Positions 53,536 to 64,000 of a stretch of DNA of 64,000 bases are shown piece by piece. A program made the translations under genes and the position numbers. The stretch is from assembly GCA_014529385.2 (NCBI GenBank), contig CM043968.1:25533513-25597512 (forward strand). The letters are read 5' to 3'. The notes below the pieces were generated by a model that searched no databases, was not told the origin of the DNA, and worked only from the letters and a program-made list of their open reading frames with translations. The stretch is from Adiantum capillus-veneris (taxonomy: Eukaryota > Streptophyta > Polypodiopsida > Polypodiales > Pteridaceae). Numbering within the stretch: the first letter of the stretch is position 1; the number at the start of each line of letters is the position of its first letter.

Positions 53536-55099
53536 TCATCTTGCCTTTTCTTCCACGTTCCTCAGCTGCTCTCGAACTCTCAGGCCTTTCGTCGTCCTTG
53601 TCATTCTGTTCTTTCTGTGCCTTTTTAGGGCACTTCGCGGAGATATGTCCATGTTCCCCGCATCCAAAGCACTTCCACTCCCTGATGAAGCGAGCTCTCT
53701 CCTGAGGAGTAAGCTTGGGTCGTGCATCCTTCTTTTTTGGATTGCTCTTTCTCTTTCTACTTTCATTCGCCGAAATCTGTTCGGCTCATTGTGTCATGAC
53801 CTCATCAGTGGGGTAGATCAGACTGCCAAAGTGAATGGCAAAACCCCGTTTCACATGACTCATCAACTCCTGAATAGAAGCTGACTTCTATTCCAAGCAG
53901 TGACCTCGGATCTTTGTAGGTAGACCCAAGCTAAACCGCTCAATCTGTTCTCTGAATGAGATCTTCTTGAATGAAGAGGCAGGTAGAAAAGAGCTTCAGA
54001 ATCTCTCGCAATAAGCGTCCACTGTATCTTTCTTGGTCATCCGAAGATGGTTCCAAGTAGCTCGTATATCACGTTCATACTCTTAAGTCAGCCAAGAAGA
54101 AATAAAAAGCTTCTTAAATTTCAACCATTTAACTGGCGTAGTCTTGTTTAAAAGAAGCGTGGACCACCAAGTTCGAGCATTCCCCTTAAAGTAAGAGACA
54201 GCTCTCTGAATCTTAAGAGTGCTCTGAGTAGCGTCCTCCTGCGAAAGCGATGTCAAACTGCTGTACAAAAGACAAAGCCTTCGAGGCATCTCTATATCCC
54301 GAAAACGTGTCAAATTTAATTGACTATCCACCTTCCTTAAACTCTCGAACTTTCTTGGCTTTATCTTCCAGAAAGTCATATTGGTTGGCTTTATAAAAAC
54401 TCTTCTTCTTTGCATAAAAGTTGCCGTCTTCAGAGTCTGAACTGTTTATAGATGAGTCCTCAGTAGAATTGTCACTCACTGGGCGAGATTTAGACTTCTT
54501 TGCCTTTTTCTTGCCCTTTCCGAAGCGTTGTTTCTTGCTTCGCTTTTTGCCTTTTCCGTCTTCTTCGCTCGAGTCAGATGAGCTAGAAGAACTGTCAGAA
54601 GAAGAAGAAGAAGAAGAAGAACTGGGTACTTCTTCAAATTGAACACGCTTCTTCTATTTCTTTGCCTTTTCAAATGTCGACTAACAACCCAAATAACTCG
54701 AGAAGTCAGTGCCTTTTTGCCGTGCTTTTTAGCTTTGTTTTGCGCATCAAAAAGCTGAGCAATCCGTGCATCAACCACCTCTTCTAATTCTTTCTCTGAG
54801 TATTTCTTGTGAGTAGAAGGTTTCTTGAGAGCCGGTTTCGAGGGTGGTGTTGTGGTTTTCTTCTACTGCTTGTGCACTTCCTGAAAAGAAGTCTTGCTCA
54901 TATATTTTGCAAATTTTGGGTCCTTCGCAAAATTGGGCATCATCTTTGTTGCATCCCTGATCAATTGACGACACTCCATCTCTCGTCGCTCCGCCTGAGT
55001 AGGCCGAGGCAGGCCATACTCCTTGTCGGAATCTTCGTTGTGATCCCTTCCCGCATCTTCGGATGCAGAGGGAGTCGACTGATCCTTGTGTGAAGCCAT
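53536..55099 (-). pseudogene. B2 gag
   Basis: The start ATG is at 55097-55099 (MASHKDQSTPSASEDAG), as in B1. The Ser-rich tract is near 54600, the capsid-like core (FKGNARTWWSTLLL, KWLKFKKLFISSWL) at 53880-54415, and the nucleocapsid knuckle near 53635-53670 (GCGEHGHISAKCPKK). Stops and shifts occur near 54060, 54280, 54660 and 54870. Confidence 0.85.
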
Positions 55100-55166
55100 A
55101 GGTGCCGCGGAAAAAAATAAAATAAAATTTGGTATTGGATTTCCCGTAGAAGAGAAATCGGTCGTG

Positions 55167-55178
55167 CTCTGATACCAC
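55167..55178 (-). promoter_or_regulatory. B2 primer-binding site (initiator tRNA-Met)
   Basis: The minus strand reads gtggtatcagag next to the LTR end TGTTACA. Confidence 0.9.
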
Positions 55179-55668
55179 TGTAACAGACTTGGACACTCCA
55201 AGTCAAGAATCTACCGCGACAGCACCAAATAACCACTTCAAAATAGTTCATAGTTCACAATTGATTTACACTGGCCCGGCGGAGTTCCCTGCCTAGAGAT
55301 ATTGGCCCCAAAGACTAGTGCACCTTTCTGTATTTCTTATTATATTAATATGAGTTCAAAGTACAAGAGTGGTTGGGTCTCACTCTCAGACTCTGCGTCC
55401 AGATGCTCTGAGAAGTGAGGCCTTGCCCACTATTTTAAAGATACAAGGGATGCCCAAAAGCGGAGCCCCAAAAGCTTAAAATCAAAAGCTCTCTCTCTCT
55501 TCAAATTGCGTAGAAAAAGCAATATCAAAAACTGCCATAAAAAGCCAGCGCAAAATCCGTTGTAATTTTCGACCGTGTCTACTGCTGCTACGTGGCATTT
55601 TAGCCACCAGAAATTAGGGTTTCTCTCGCATAGTTTAGGGTTTTCAGCCACGTAATCACTTTGTGACA
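55179..55668 (-). repeat. B2 right LTR (5' LTR in element sense)
   Basis: It matches 44241-44784 with a shortened tagggttt repeat; shared core at 55304-55340. Confidence 0.92.
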
Positions 55669-55673
55669 GAAGG

Positions 55674-55951
55674 CATTTGCCTTCTTGGTTCATTTCGAAG
55701 TGAAGAAATTACAAAGCAAGAATCTTTGTCTTTTGAAAAAGCGAGCAACAACCCATCCTTCACTCACATGAGAAGATAAAACCTGTACAAGACATGAATC
55801 TTCTGTTCATTCGGTTGAATCTTCTCCGTGATCTCCTCCTGCATCAGCACATGCAGAAGAAGTCGACTGATTCTTGTTGGAATCCGTAAGTGTCACGAAA
55901 AAGGGATCGTATTTCCCGGAAGAAGAGAAATCGATCGTGCTCTGACACCAC
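55674..55951 (-). pseudogene. B3 leader and first gag codons
   Basis: Around 55830-55890 the sequence matches the B1 and B2 gag start region (gcagaagaagtcgactgatt compared with gcagagggagtcgactgatc). The primer-binding site ctctgacaccac (55940-55951) abuts the LTR at 55952. B2 is inserted here; the part of B3 beyond B2 on the left was not recognised. Confidence 0.7.
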
Positions 55952-56496
55952 TGTAACAAACTTGGACACCCCAAGTCAAGATTCTACCGCAACACATCAG
56001 AGATTCACTTCAAAACAATTCACAAAAGATGACACAACCCAGTGTAGTTCCGTGCTAAGAGGTATTGGCCCCAAAGACCGGCGCCCCTTTCGATATTTCT
56101 TTTTATATTAATCTGTGTGCAAAGTATAAGAGAGTCCGCGAGTACTCACTCTCAAACTCTACGTCCAGATGCTGTAAGGAGTGAGTCCCAAAGGACATAT
56201 TTATTCTTACAAGGGATGCCCAAAAGCAGAGCCCCAAAAGCTTTTAAAAATAAAAGCAAACTATCCCAAAGGCTGCCACCCTAAATCAGCCAGCCAAAAG
56301 CAATAGTGCAGATCGCAGAATTCCGTACAGTGCCATGTTAGCATGTCAACATGTTTTGCAGCCGTCCATACAATCAACGGAATTTGCGGAGATCCGTACG
56401 GCACTGCCACGTCAGCCTATCGGTGCGTTCTGCGAGAATCTGCCACATCAGCAACAATTGGTTGTCTGGGGTCTACCACGTCACCAGTTTGTGACA
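55952..56496 (-). repeat. B3 LTR (5' LTR in element sense)
   Basis: It starts TGTAACAAACTTGG and ends GTTTGTGACA, with the shared core at 56067-56102. It is clearly more diverged from B1 and B2 LTRs than they are from each other, so B3 is the oldest family B copy here. Confidence 0.85.
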
Positions 56497-56650
56497 CGTG
56501 CAAAGTTCCCCTTTGAGAGCATAGGCTCTAAACTACTAAAAGTAGCCACAGAGCAACTCCTACAAAAAAAAATCAATCTCAATAAAGCATCTAAATAGAG
56601 CTGTTGCCATCGCTACTTGCCGCATCAGAACTAGCCGTGCTCTGATCCCA
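56497..56650 (-). other. Short leader-like sequence with primer-binding site
   Basis: It ends gctctgatccca (56639-56650), a two-mismatch initiator tRNA-Met primer site on the minus strand next to a TGTTACAATC LTR start. No gene. Confidence 0.5.
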
Positions 56651-57427
56651 TGTTACAATCCTCCGTAAGAGACTACCACAACAGCTTGGCTGCACACATT
56701 GTTACGTCACCACCATCAAAGCGTTCAACGATAGCCATGTGATCACTGTGCCAAAACCGCCGCTATTAGTGTCTCTGATTGGGTCTTTGTTTACTGATTA
56801 AGTTAAAAGTACAACGTGACGGCCAAAAATCTTAGCCTTCATGCACCAAGGAGTTCTCTATGCATCGAGTGCCTATCCCTAGGGACTTGAAATAGTTGAA
56901 GCAGCTTGGGAGTGCTTTGACTCAAAAATTGGCATTGACTATCTTTCTAAAGAGAGCTTCTGTGTGACTGACCAAACAAGCGGAGTGATCAAATGCCTCT
57001 TTGGTCTAGATGCAGAAAAACATAACCCTAAACCCCATCACCACTCCTACTCAAAAAAGAGTGGCACACCGCCGCCAACGGTAGGAGCAGCTCAACCTAG
57101 CCTCAACTTAAGCAGGAAGGTGTAATCACTCACTTCCGGCGAGGGATCGGACAGAAACACAGAGATAACTTTTCGTTCACTTTTAGTACTTCAAAACAAC
57201 TTGAAAAAGAGAGAGAGAGAGAGAGAGGGACGACATGGCACGGAACTGCGTATAATGCGACATTATCATTCAGCAGTGCAAAAGCCGTAAGCCAAATTGT
57301 AGTGCCACGTGGCAAGTCAACGCGATTTACGGAAACCAGCGCCACAGTTCAAGCTTTTGACTTTAGGGTTTAGGCCCCACAACCAGTGCTCCATAAGTTG
57401 GTGGTGCCACATCACTAGCTTGTCACA
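56651..57427 (-). repeat. G: composite LTR sequence
   Basis: It starts TGTTACAATC and ends CTTGTCACA. At about 57120 a second LTR-like start (TGTAATCACTCACTTCCGG) resembles the A2 LTR start at 6428 and is followed by tagtacttcaaaacaacttg as at 35286. Two LTR fragments may be fused. A GA microsatellite lies at 57207-57228. Confidence 0.55.
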
Positions 57428-57623
57428 AAAGGGATGTCATGTGCACATGGGCTCAATGTGCCACATGCTACTATGACTCAAGAGCCAATCCATAGACTAG
57501 GAAAACCTAGGGGATAATGTGCAGGGAACTTTGTGGGCGTGGGCATGTTCGCATGCAATGCATGTTCAGATCAGTTTACTCGGAGCCAATCATTCAATAT
57601 TCTCAATAGTACGCCATTTGTGA

Positions 57624-58019
57624 TCAACCACGTCTAGTTAATGAGAGGGCGAAGATGTTTTGAAATCGCCTTGCTTCATTGCATAAACGATTATATGCAA
57701 TGATGCAGATAGCTTCAGAGGTGCATTTGACAACCCTAAATGCAACAAAGGCGTCCATTGAACCCCCAAAAGGGGGAAGGGGGAGATAAAATTTGAACAC
57801 TCTATGGTGTTCTCTTTGTTCATTTCCTTCTATTGATTTGAGAGGTGAACATGGGACAGCCTTACTAGATAACCAGTAGAGGCAATAACTCCAAGCATTG
57901 CAAGAGAAAGACCAGAAACCAATAAGGAAAGAGTAACATGCCTTGCCTCCTACCAGATGCGGAGCTTTAAAAATTATGAAAGATCCAATTCTATCATGAG
58001 GCAATTGGAAACGGGCCAC
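57624..58019 (-). other. Unidentified 131-codon minus-strand frame
   Basis: The frame is open but has no recognised motif. A neighbouring frame encodes a strongly hydrophobic stretch (LSLLVSGLSLAMLGVIASTG, about 57850-57930) like a membrane helix, so a host exon in another frame is possible. Evidence for either is weak. Confidence 0.25.
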
Positions 58020-58276
58020 AGTTAGGTGTTGTTTAAAATGACCTCAAATGACGAGCATGGAGCAAAAACAACCCCACAAAATGAGAAACCCTCTGATCAT
58101 CTTTCATGTCCTGCCCACATCCATAGGGCTTGCCCTACTTTTCTTTTCACTGATATTTAAGAGGCAATACGATCAGAGACGATGTCTGCCAATCTTCAAT
58201 TTTCCTTGATGTTTAGAGAGAAATACAAGCTCGCTCTCTCGCTCTCGGGTTTCCCTTTATGTGCAGAGAGAAATAC

Positions 58277-58304
58277 ATCTCTTTCTCTCTCTCTCTCTCT
58301 CTCT
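58277..58304 (+). repeat. CT microsatellite
   Basis: A CT/CTTT run of about 28 bases; a second CT run lies at 58459-58488. Confidence 0.95.
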
Positions 58305-58454
58305 CAGGTTAGCTAACCTTTCGTGGTGGAGCATCAGAGTACGACAAGCAGCAGCAGAGCTCAAAATGGATAGTGCAAGCTTGTGTGTAAGGTCGGGACT
58401 CGGGACCTATCCACGTGGCTACATTTCTCTTTTAGTAACAAGTTGCACCACGAA

Positions 58455-58491
<37 letters not shown>

Positions 58492-58599
58492 CCCTAAATT
58501 GCAGGGGGTATTTGATGAAGATTCAGAGATGGGATTGACGAATCTCGAGGCCGATGGACGGTCCACAAAGTATCAACGACGTTGACTTCCTCGTTCCCC

Positions 58600-58672
58600 A
58601 GTTGGGCAAGACCTCTTAGTTGGTAGGCTAGTGTGCTAACCACGCACCTACGTGGGTTTAATTCCACTTTGC
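58600..58672 (+). repeat. tRNA-like segment, possible SINE head or tRNA pseudogene
   Basis: An A-box-like tcttagttggtagg (58614-58627) and a B-box-like ggtttaattcc (58655-58665) are spaced as in tRNA genes. Between them gtgtg, a seven-base loop and cgcac can form an anticodon arm; the loop would place AAC at the anticodon. The T arm pairs over four bases (gtgg with ccac). The acceptor stem does not pair, so it is not a functional tRNA. No poly-A or poly-T tail was found. Confidence 0.5.
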
Positions 58673-58928
58673 AACATGATAAAGTGAACATGCGCAACCA
58701 AAAGCAAACTTAGTCCTAAAGAATAAACTCGACTGCTATCCAACGGACACCTCGATTGTCATGAAAATCGTGCCCATGTTGCCCGTCATTGATCTTATAG
58801 CTTGGTCTTCATTCAAGACCGCGTGTGATATAATGTCGAGGTCGGCCCCCCCCAAAAAAGAGAAATTCTTTAGAGAGAAGGATCCAAGGGAAGCAAGCCC
58901 ACTCCTGTTTTGCGGACTCTCTCAATGT

Positions 58929-58929
<1 letters not shown>

Positions 58930-58961
<32 letters not shown>
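58930..58961 (+). repeat. GT microsatellite
   Basis: About 15 GT units at the left edge of the direct repeat; the right copy has only four or five units at 63412. Confidence 0.95.
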
Positions 58962-58965
<4 letters not shown>

Positions 58966-59481
58966 CAATAACAATATACAATATACACCAAAGAATCCTT
59001 TAAGATCACAAAAGACACTAGAAACTATGTCAATGGAAAGGTGGTATAATTCCCATTCATAGTACAGAACGGTCTTTATACATAAGTACTGAAATCAAGA
59101 GTCGGAAGATATAATAGTCTGCTATCTTCAAGCCAAGGAACTTTGAAAACTATAGTTGAGAAGGTAACCCTCACAAGTGTTTTCAATCTCTAATAATAAT
59201 AACCGAACAATGGATGATCTTCTGTTATTGCTACAGTTGTCGTTGTAATCCCAAGGAAAGAATCTCTTACTTGTCACCATCCAAAAAACACAAGCTTGTG
59301 AGAACTGTCATTACTAGGTGTCAACGACTCCCTCCCCTTGTTATTAGTGTCAAAAGTTACAACAAAAACTAACAACATAACCTAAATCAAATATGAAGTT
59401 TAAAGAATGAGCCTTTTATTACGATAATGTTTTCATCTTTTAATTCCAGAAAAAATCGGACAACATTTCCTTTGTAATTTG
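58932..59481. repeat. Long direct repeat, left copy
   Basis: It matches 63412-64000 in the same orientation over its length (shared ccaataacaatatacaatat-like start, aggtggtataattcccattc, caatggatgatctt, gaatgagccttttatta). Differences are scattered, with an indel near 59325. The left boundary is the GT run. Confidence 0.9.
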
Positions 59482-61377
59482 AATCGATTTTGAAAAGTCC
59501 AATTAAATGCCATCTCATCTGAGACCCTCACATGAGGATTAAGGCCCCCCTTTCTTTACCATTGGGGTGTTTTCAAAGTATAACACTAACACTAATTTAA
59601 AAAGTTATGCTTCTATTATAAAAAAAAGCATTTTATGTTTCTTTTACCACCAACAATGGTGTCATTCCCATGGAGATGCAGTTAAGAGTCATAAAAAAAA
59701 CCAGCATTTCATCAACAAAATATTGTCAATCACAAAAGGTATGAGTTCACGCCATGCTTTTAAACCTCATTCAGTAAATTGAATTTCAGAGTTTTCCTTT
59801 AAGGTTCAAGGTCTCGATCCGTGTATACAAAAGTAACTTTATAATGTTGGTCATGTTCTAGTCAGCTTGAAGTCGTCAAGCCAAACCTCACATCGGATAG
59901 AATTTCCAATTTTCAGTCAAAGCCATCTCTGTTGAGACCCTTACAAGAGGTTAACGGTGTCAAAAAATGAAAAAAAGTTCAAAAAGTTATGTTTATGTAT
60001 GTAAAATAGGGTAATTAACAGTAAAGTATGGATGTCTAGCAAGTCCACGACAAAAATCAATACTAAGTTAGTTGAAATTTATGATTCAATACATAGTTAG
60101 AGTTGTAAATCCTAATTGATACAATCCAAAGTCTATCCGAAGATCATTAGTATTTCGCTTGTACTTGTTCATTATGCTGAAAAAAACCAGTCGTCTACCT
60201 CTTGTATGAGACCATCACATGAGGTTGTAGACCCTCATAGCAAACCAAATTCTATTAGCAATCATCTAACTTGCTTAGTATGAACAGAAAAAAACCTACT
60301 AGCAATCAGCTAACTTTTGTGTATTTAATATATTGACCCATCTTTCTAAAAAACATGTAACATACCATGTAAACAAAACAAAGGTTAGTAATGAACTTCA
60401 TCCATCTACTGAAATGGAGATAATGTATCCCATGCTAATCCAAAAACTGAGGATCTTTTTTGTTGCGGGAATGACATAATGAATGACTATAAAACACTTT
60501 TTTTTCCTTTTGTTGCTAATTGTTTTTACCCCCAAATATGTAATGCATCAAAGAAAACCAGGTCAGGTTTTGGGAACCCCCCATTTATGTAAGGTTATGC
60601 TCAACATATGTTAATCTTGGATATCTACAGTGTAAGCTTCTCCAGACTTTGCTTTATGTAAACACCAAATATTGCCAACCTCAATACCATCCAAGTTTTT
60701 TTGTTTGTATACATACAAGATAAAAAAATGCTTCATAATACAAGACCAGCAAACCAAACTTATGCTACTATCGAAGTGCTGAATAAAAAACTGTTTCTTT
60801 ATGCATGTTCTACAAAAAATTCTCATTCGGTGCCATGTCCTACCGATATTCAGTGTGAAGATCAACGTTAGATGCAACTTTCCATCATTGAGACACGAGT
60901 AATAGGTACGAACTCACTCTATAAATTACTACTAACAAAGGCCTTCAACAAAAATAAATTTATATATGAACCAGTATGGGATGTTAATGATGCAGTACAT
61001 GTAAGAGCACATGCCGGCAGCCTTCCAAGAGCTTAGAGTCACATTCAAAGCTAATTAATGGGACGTTTATCTTATGTCACGCCATAAGGTTGATATGCCT
61101 ATAGTATGCACATGAGTGTGTTATGCTACCATTGAATTATAAAAAGATCTATTTCTATATGTATGTTTATACAAATCACAGAATCTCAGTAGGTGCATAG
61201 ACCTACCTGCTGAGTTGAAGCGGCTGCCATAGGCTTGAAGTACGGCCCCAGGACCAAGTGTTCAGATGCTTTGTGTATGGCCGTCAGCACGAATAGGATA
61301 TTGATTAAGCTACGATTAGTATCAACGACCACCCCAGGTTGAAGCTCCTGCTATGCTCGTGTGTGAGTGTATGTGAG

Positions 61378-61378
<1 letters not shown>

Positions 61379-61459
<81 letters not shown>
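61379..61459 (+). repeat. Long GT microsatellite
   Basis: About 40 uninterrupted GT units. Confidence 0.97.
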
Positions 61460-61461
<2 letters not shown>

Positions 61462-62503
61462 CGCACTACAACGAACGACAGGTTGTGACTGAGTGTGCTC
61501 GCGTTTTTGTAGATATTGTGATGCCTATGCATACGGTATTACACAATGCATGAAAAGGTTTCGCATGGAGCTATTTAACACAAAGCAAACATGTGTCTAG
61601 CTATGTATGGCTTTACTCGCCACATTAGGTTAGGTGAGCTATATCACGGGAGATTATAATTAGGTTTAGAAAGTTGCCTTGCACATGCAGTAGTCCAGCT
61701 AATTAACAACCGCTAGTTAAAGACCTCCACAAGGGCAATCCAGCTATATTTAGTAAGCAAAAACCTCATATGTTAAATTAGGTTGGAGACCACTACAAAT
61801 AGTAAGCCATCAGCTTTGGAAAACCAAGCCCAGGGAGTATGGTAGGCAGTAAATACATCTAGCTATATTAAGTTGAGGATTTTTTGGATACCATTGCTAA
61901 AGGTTGATACACCCAACCCTTGCATACATGTCTTTACTAAGCAACCCCATGTGGATCAATCTTTTCAAAAAAAATCCCGAGTAAATGATATCTATGCTCT
62001 ATGATGTTCACCGCAGGTATGTGAAGGCTCCTATTTTTTTACCAGCATTCATGTGTTGAGTAGCAAGATATACATCCACTGCACAATCTTGATAATTTAT
62101 TCTCTATATCGATCATGCATGTGTGGGGGGAGAGAGAAGGGGCTCGAAAGCAGTTTAAAGATGGATAATGCACACTAGTTGTCATTGAGACCTATAAGAT
62201 GAGGGATTGTATCAAGATATGAGCTATGAACCCTGCTCACTCAAGACACGAGACATAATTTGATGCATCCTTTAGTGGGACAAGAATCAGAGGTTGCACA
62301 GTTGTCGGCAAATTATAGTACCTGATCAAAAAACATGCCATACAATTCTTGGGAAAGGGAGGTAGAACTACATAGATTAATGTGTCCTTGAGTGGGACAA
62401 GGATCATAGGCCATGTTTGCCATAGATTTCCTTCAAAAGGAAGGTGTGAAAGGCTTAGCTATAGTTGGCTAAGGGAAAGTTGAGTGATTGTCTAGTCTAT
62501 AAG

Positions 62504-62548
62504 CTATGTGTGTGTGTGTGTGTGTGTGCGTGTGTGCGCGCGCGCACA
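62504..62548 (+). repeat. GT/GC compound microsatellite
   Basis: (GT)n is followed by gcgtgtgtgc and (GC)n at 62534-62546, a purine-pyrimidine alternation able to form Z-DNA. Confidence 0.9.
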
Positions 62549-62879
62549 CTCGCCCTATCCCCATGAGCCATACAGAATGGGTTGGCAGTAGACCCATTGT
62601 GTATGGGCCTACTGCCTTGTAAAGTAGATCAGAGTAACAAAAGTTGAGCATGAAGCATTAGCAGAGATGTGCCAAGTCAAATTTTTCCTGAAGAGGGTAA
62701 AATCAGTCTTATCAACACAGCATCTGAAATTGTCTTCAAGGAAGACATTACTCCTCTAGGAGTTTTAAGGCTTTGGAAGCCAGTTTGAAAAAAGTATTTT
62801 TTTGGCATTCATAGTCTATCAATGATATATTTTATGCTTTTGCTCTTGATCCCAAAGGAATCCTCATATGTGTAGTTTG

Positions 62880-63345
62880 TTTAAAAGTAACCTATTCCTG
62901 AAATAATCGGAAGAGAACTTGGCTAACTCCCCTTTGTGAGCAAGTGTCAGGGTAGGAATGTTTTCAATGAATTCAGATAGCCCTGCCACCCCTTCCTTAG
63001 AGTTGCTGACAAGTTGGGCAACGATATGGATACCTTTTATCAAATGACATGGTTTGAACCAAAGAGTTGGCTAGATCAGCTGAAGCCCTTGCTATTATTT
63101 CAGATGCCATAGGGTCATGAATGCATCTAAGTACCTGAATCAATGCTTTAGACAGAGGCTCCGTAGGAAGCTCTATCCCTTGAGATGGTGTGTATTTTTG
63201 CATAGTCCATAAAAAGTTATTTAGAGAAATAAATACCTCCAAAGGTAAGAACTTGTAGCCTCTTCAACCTTCAACTGACCAAGCAAACCTATAAGGGCTG
63301 TGTGAAGAGAGCCCCATCCCTCATGGATCAGTCCAAGGTAAAATT
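62880..63345 (-). pseudogene. Frameshifted fragment of an unidentified host-like protein
   Basis: Three adjoining minus-strand frames read as one protein if two single-base shifts are allowed: HEGWGSLHTALIGLLGQLKV (63255-63327), LPLEVFISLNNFLWT, PLSKALIQVLRCIHD and EIIARASADLANSLVQ (63030-63245), then HIVAQLVSN, EGVAGLSEFIENIPTL and HKGELAKFSSDYF (62885-63025). The composition is that of an alpha-helical repeat protein (HEAT/ARM-like); I do not recognise the family. No retroelement motif occurs. The second shift falls in aaaa at 63033-63037. The stretch between the frames is too short for a plant intron, so a pseudogene is favoured. Confidence 0.5.
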
Positions 63346-63411
63346 ATCTAGGACAGACATCGAGGGATTAACTAGGTCTTTGAATAATATCACTACTATT
63401 CTTGGTGATAG

Positions 63412-64000
63412 GTGTGTGTGTTTTTCAATAACAATATACAATATACACCAAAGAATCCTTTCAGATCACAAAAGACACTAGAAACTATCTCAATGGAAAG
63501 GTGGTATAATTCCCATTCATAGTACATAATGGTCTTTATACATAAGTACTAAAATCAAGAGCCAGAAGATATAATAGTCTGCTATCTTCAAGCCAAGAAA
63601 CTTTGAAAACCATAGTTGAGAAGGTAACCCTCACAAGCGTTTTCAATCTCTAATTATAACTTTGAAAACCATAGTTGAGAAGGTAACCCTCACAAGCGTT
63701 TTCAATCTCTAATTATAATAATCAAACAATGGATGATCTTTTGTAATTGCTGTAGTTGTCGTTGTAATCCCAAGGAAAGAATCTCTTACCTGTCACCATC
63801 CAAGAAACACAAGCTTGTGAGAACTGGCATTACTTGGGAAGACAGGTGTCAATGACTCCCTCCCTGCTGTCAAAAATTACAACCAAAACTAACAACATAA
63901 CCTAGATCAAATATGAAGTTTAAAGAATGAGCCTTTTATTATGGTAATGTTTTCATCTTTTAATTTCCAAAAAAACGGATAGCATTTCCTTCGTAATTTG
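63412..64000. repeat. Long direct repeat, right copy, running off the window
   Basis: It matches 58932-59481 and is still matching at the last base. It has an extra internal tandem duplication of 59 bp (63600-63658 and 63659-63717, starting actttgaaaaccatagttga). Confidence 0.9.

Larger units (their letters stand above)
44241..55668 (-). mobile_element. Gypsy element B2, containing D2
   Basis: LTRs 44241-44784 and 55179-55668 and a perfect GAAGG duplication (44236-44240 and 55669-55673) define the insertion. All pol domains are present in a single RT arrangement, unlike B1. Numerous frameshifts and stops break the frames. D2 is inserted in its 3' untranslated part. Without D2 the element is about 6.5 kb. 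Confidence 0.93.
59482..62879. other. AT-rich region without recognised genes
   Basis: No convincing frame was found on either strand. A motif like gagaccctcacatgagg recurs in varying form at 59520, 59933 and 60206. GT microsatellites lie at 61379-61459 and 62504-62540, the latter running into GC units. Short frames near 60611 and 61305 have no motif and look accidental. Confidence 0.6.

Noticed and set aside
61305-61532. Minus-strand frame with Thr-His repeats
   Set aside because: It is a translated GT microsatellite.

Overview
The window is a graveyard of nested LTR retrotransposons from a plant nuclear genome. The evidence is Ty3/gypsy elements with C-terminal chromodomains, one Ty1/copia element, primer-binding sites matching plant initiator tRNA-Met next to almost every LTR, and AT/GT/CT microsatellites. 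I found no rRNA, organellar, bacterial or CRISPR sequence. The species cannot be named from sequence alone; a large, repeat-rich land-plant genome, perhaps a seed-free lineage, is my inference. Family letters (A to I) are mine.

Layout. 1-3118: broken gypsy polyprotein A1 (+), cut by the window edge. 3119-6427: LTR pieces, a deleted minus-strand family B copy (B0) and the 3' end of another plus-strand element. 6428-13236: the minus-strand gypsy A2 with its left LTR; its integrase/chromodomain frame is intact (523 codons) but RT carries stops. A2 is split in its gag by element C and resumes at 34889. C (+, 13237-34888, target duplication CGCAT) has LTRs of about 2 kb and only a gag relic. It is itself interrupted three times: B1 (gypsy, minus, 14402-21476) in its 5' LTR, D1 (short element without pol, minus, 24046-28258, duplication GTTCG) in its interior, and copia F (+, 31163-34463) in its 3' LTR.

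35149-36154 is composite LTR sequence. 36155-42589 is gypsy E (+), whose 5' LTR is inverted relative to its pol; the flanking 5-mers CAAGG and CCTTG are reverse complements, as an inversion after insertion would leave. 42595-44236 holds a minus-strand leader and LTR (H) and a 154-bp tandem repeat. B2 (minus, 44241-55668, duplication GAAGG) contains D2 (minus, 45225-50108, duplication ATCCC) and sits next to the leader of B3, a third family B copy. 56651-57427 is more LTR sequence.

57428-64000 is different: few retrotransposon remains, several microsatellites, a tRNA-like (SINE-like) segment, a direct repeat of about 0.55 kb (58932-59481 and 63412-64000), and a frameshifted remnant of what looks like a host gene at 62880-63345 (minus).

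No pol gene here looks fully functional. The least familiar item is family D: a compact LTR element with no protease, RT or integrase but one long recurring reading frame. That frame has a coiled-coil-like N-terminal part, a His/Asp-rich repeat tract, an unrecognised middle and a chromodomain-like tail. It presumably depends on enzymes from elements such as A or B, which share its priming tRNA and orientation of signals; this is inference.
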